Assembly: GCA_964540445.1 (NCBI GenBank)
Contig: CAZIMF010000056.1
Coordinates: 1 to 5,724, forward strand
Source of the DNA: JALQXV01 sp964540445
GTDB taxonomy: Bacteria; Patescibacteriota; Saccharimonadia; Saccharimonadales; 2-12-FULL-41-12
DNA: 5,724 bases
Direction: 5' to 3'
In this document: positions 3,931 to 5,724 of the stretch, piece by piece
How the letters are laid out: each line of letters begins with the position of its first letter
Position numbering within the stretch: position 1 is the first letter of the stretch
Made by a program: the position numbers and the translations under genes
Notes under the pieces: generated by a model
What the model was told of the DNA's origin: nothing
What the model saw: only the letters and a program-made list of their open reading frames with translations
Database searches by the model: none

Positions 3931-5724
3931 ATGAGTACAATTAACCCATACGGCAAAGATATAATAAGCGTTACCGCAGACTTCTGCGGCCGCCCGCTAA
4001 CTCTCGAGGTTGGCCGCGTCGGTTTTCGCAGCACGGCCAGTGTTTTAGTAAAATACGGCGATACCGTAGTACTAGGAACGGCTATGGTCGGCTCAAAAAC
4101 TCTCGAAGGGTTCGACTATTTTCCCTTAAGCATCGACTATGAAGAAAAAATGTATGCAGCTGGCAAAATTAGCGGCAGTCGTTTTATTAAACGAGAGGGT
4201 CGTCCAAGCGATGATGCAATTTTAATCGGTCGCTTAATCGATCGGCCTATCCGCCCGCTCTGGCCAAAAGGCTACCGGCACGAAGTACAGGGTGTGGCCA
4301 CTGTTCTGAGCATGGATCCAGATTTCCGCCCTGACATGATTGCCATGATTGCCATGAGTACCGCCTTTATGATGACCGGTGCACCATTTGAAGGCCCGGT
4401 GGCTGGACTGCGTATTGGCCTAGACGAAAACGGTGCTTTTAAAGCATTTATGAAGCCCGAAGAACTCGACGAAGGTTCACTCGACTTGGTAGTAGCCGGT
4501 ACCGAAGCTGGCATTATGATGGTCGAAGCCGGTGCAAAAGAAGTTACCGAAGACCAAATTGCCGATGCCCTTGGCTTTGCCTATGAAATGATTCAACCAG
4601 CTATTCAGTTACAAGAAGAACTAATTGCAAAACTAAAGGTTGAGAAGCAAGAATACGAAGTTGTTAAGCCCGACACAGACGTGCAGTCAACTGTTGATGC
4701 ATGGGTAGATGGTAAGCTTGGCAGACAGCTTCACAAACAATACACAGAACGAAACGTTATGATCCGCGACTTGCGCCAGGCGATGGAAGCTCATTTTGCA
4801 AAAGAATTAGGCGAAGATGAATTTAAAGAAGTCCGTCGAGAGTATGACGACGCGTTTACCGCAGCATTGCATAAGGATGTTCGTAAACATATCGTCGAGG
4901 ACAGCATTCGTCCAGATGGTCGCAAAACTAACGAAATTCGTCCGCTTTCCAGCGAAGTTGGCTTTTTGCCACGAGCACACGGCTCAAGTTTGTTTACTCG
5001 TGGGATGACACAGGCGCTTAACATCGTAACATTGGCTCCGCTGAGCTACGTACAGCTGGTTGATACCATGGAACGTGAATCAGAGCGCCGTTACCTTCAC
5101 CATTACAATGCACCGGGTTACACCGTTGGCGAAATCAAGCGACTGGGCAGCCCCGGACGCCGCGAAATCGGTCATGGATACCTTGCTGAACGTGCCGTAG
5201 AACCAGTTTTGCCCACCGAAGCAGACTTTCCATACACCATTCGTTCAGTCACCGAAATTATGAGCCAAAACGGCAGCACCAGCATGGCTGCTACCTGTTC
5301 GGCCATCTTAGCGCTCATGGATGCTGGTGTACCACTAAAGGCTCCAGTCAGTGGTATTGCCATGGGTCTTATGATGGACGGCACACGACCAATCATTTTG
5401 AGCGATATTGCCGACGCCGAAGACTTTGCTGGTGACATGGACTTTAAAGTTACAGGTACTTCAAAAGGCATTACTGCCTTGCAAATGGACATGAAAGTTC
5501 ATGGCTTGCCGGTAGATGTGCTAAAACAAGCCTTAATGCAGGGTAAAGAGGGTCGGGCACACATCCTTGAGCACATGCTTACTATTATTAAAGAACCACG
5601 ACCTGAAATCAGTCCGTTTGCTCCGCAAGTCATTGCTATCAAGATTAACCCAGATAAAATCCGTGACGTTATTGGTAAGGGCGGTGAGATGATTAATAAG
5701 ATTATCGCCGAAACCGGTGCCGAA
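3931..5724 (+). CDS. pnp: Polynucleotide phosphorylase, N-terminal 598 residues (3' end outside window)
   Basis: PNPase degrades RNA 3'-to-5' using phosphate, releasing nucleoside diphosphates, and can run in reverse to add tails. It is a cytosolic homotrimer central to mRNA turnover. The frame is open from ATG 3931 to the window edge, 598 of a usual 700-750 residues. Domains in order: first RNase PH domain (about 10-140) with FIKREGRPSDDAIL and LIDRPIRPLWP (85-112); helical domain (about 205-320); second, catalytic RNase PH domain (about 325-545); start of the KH domain with the GKGG loop (582-585). Catalytic signs: GRREIGHG (R410, R411), NGSTSMA (447-453; E. coli has SSS, here STS), and EDFAGDMDFK with D498, D504 and K506, matching E. 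coli D486, D492 and K494. It looks fully active. The S1 domain and rest of KH lie beyond the window. Probably co-transcribed with rpsO through a 220-nt structured leader. Confidence 0.98.
   Translation, partial: MSTINPYGKDIISVTADFCGRPLTLEVGRVGFRSTASVLVKYGDTVVLGTAMVGSKTLEGFDYFPLSIDYEEKMYAAGKISGSRFIKREGRPSDDAILIGRLIDRPIRPLWPKGYRHEVQGVATVLSMDPDFRPDMIAMIAMSTAFMMTGAPFEGPVAGLRIGLDENGAFKAFMKPEELDEGSLDLVVAGTEAGIMMVEAGAKEVTEDQIADALGFAYEMIQPAIQLQEELIAKLKVEKQEYEVVKPDTDVQSTVDAWVDGKLGRQLHKQYTERNVMIRDLRQAMEAHFAKELGEDEFKEVRREYDDAFTAALHKDVRKHIVEDSIRPDGRKTNEIRPLSSEVGFLPRAHGSSLFTRGMTQALNIVTLAPLSYVQLVDTMERESERRYLHHYNAPGYTVGEIKRLGSPGRREIGHGYLAERAVEPVLPTEADFPYTIRSVTEIMSQNGSTSMAATCSAILALMDAGVPLKAPVSGIAMGLMMDGTRPIILSDIADAEDFAGDMDFKVTGTSKGITALQMDMKVHGLPVDVLKQALMQGKEGRAHILEHMLTIIKEPRPEISPFAPQVIAIKINPDKIRDVIGKGGEMINKIIAETGAE

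Noticed and set aside
3960..3965. TATAAT inside the pnp coding region
   Set aside because: It lies within codons of the conserved N-terminus, has no matching -35, and would not serve any downstream gene in view.
5172..5492. 106-codon open frame on the minus strand inside pnp
   Set aside because: It is antisense to the PNPase catalytic domain (NGSTSMA, DMDFK), with no independent evidence of coding. The minus-strand frames at 4272-4514 and 4791-5024 were rejected for the same reason.
1..5724. UGA-recoded genetic code, mobile elements, CRISPR, tRNA or rRNA genes
   Set aside because: No in-frame TGA occurs in the five genes and Trp is TGG. No transposase-like frame, spaced direct-repeat array, cloverleaf or rRNA-like stretch was seen on reading both strands.

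Overview
This window looks like an ordinary housekeeping stretch of a bacterial chromosome. It holds three complete genes and two genes cut by the window edges, all in the standard bacterial code. No in-frame TGA occurs inside any gene, which argues against the UGA=Gly code of Gracilibacteria/Absconditabacteria. The compact spacing, the divergent PurA and S15, the near-absence of good Shine-Dalgarno sites and the moderate GC content suggest a Patescibacteria/CPR lineage, possibly Saccharibacteria. That placement is inference from overall character and is not proven here.

Layout: (1) 1-237 (+) is the C-terminal end of IMP dehydrogenase (guaB). (2) 243-1583 (-) is adenylosuccinate synthetase (purA), convergent with guaB and separated from it by only 5 nt. 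These two enzymes compete for the same substrate, IMP (GMP branch against AMP branch). (3) A compact divergent control region lies between purA and the next gene. (4) 1694-3346 (+) is a complete two-domain ABC-F ATPase of the ribosome-associated type. (5) Just after its stop codon is a perfect-consensus sigma70-type promoter, then a second promoter whose predicted transcription start falls almost on the rpsO start codon. (6) 3444-3710 (+) is rpsO (ribosomal protein S15). (7) A 220-nt gap with no convincing gene can fold into a series of stem-loops. (8) 3931-5724 (+) is pnp (polynucleotide phosphorylase), running off the right edge inside its KH domain.

The rpsO-pnp pair is a classical bacterial arrangement: both are post-transcriptional/translation functions and probably share the rpsO promoters. 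The ABC-F gene is also translation-related and could read through into rpsO. No mobile element, CRISPR array, tRNA, rRNA or defence system was found. The points most worth a second look are the structured pnp leader, the tandem rpsO promoters (one predicting a leaderless mRNA), the PurA substitutions in the normally invariant TTGRGIGP/Arg143 region, and the S15 substitution at the rRNA-contacting Ser51 position.
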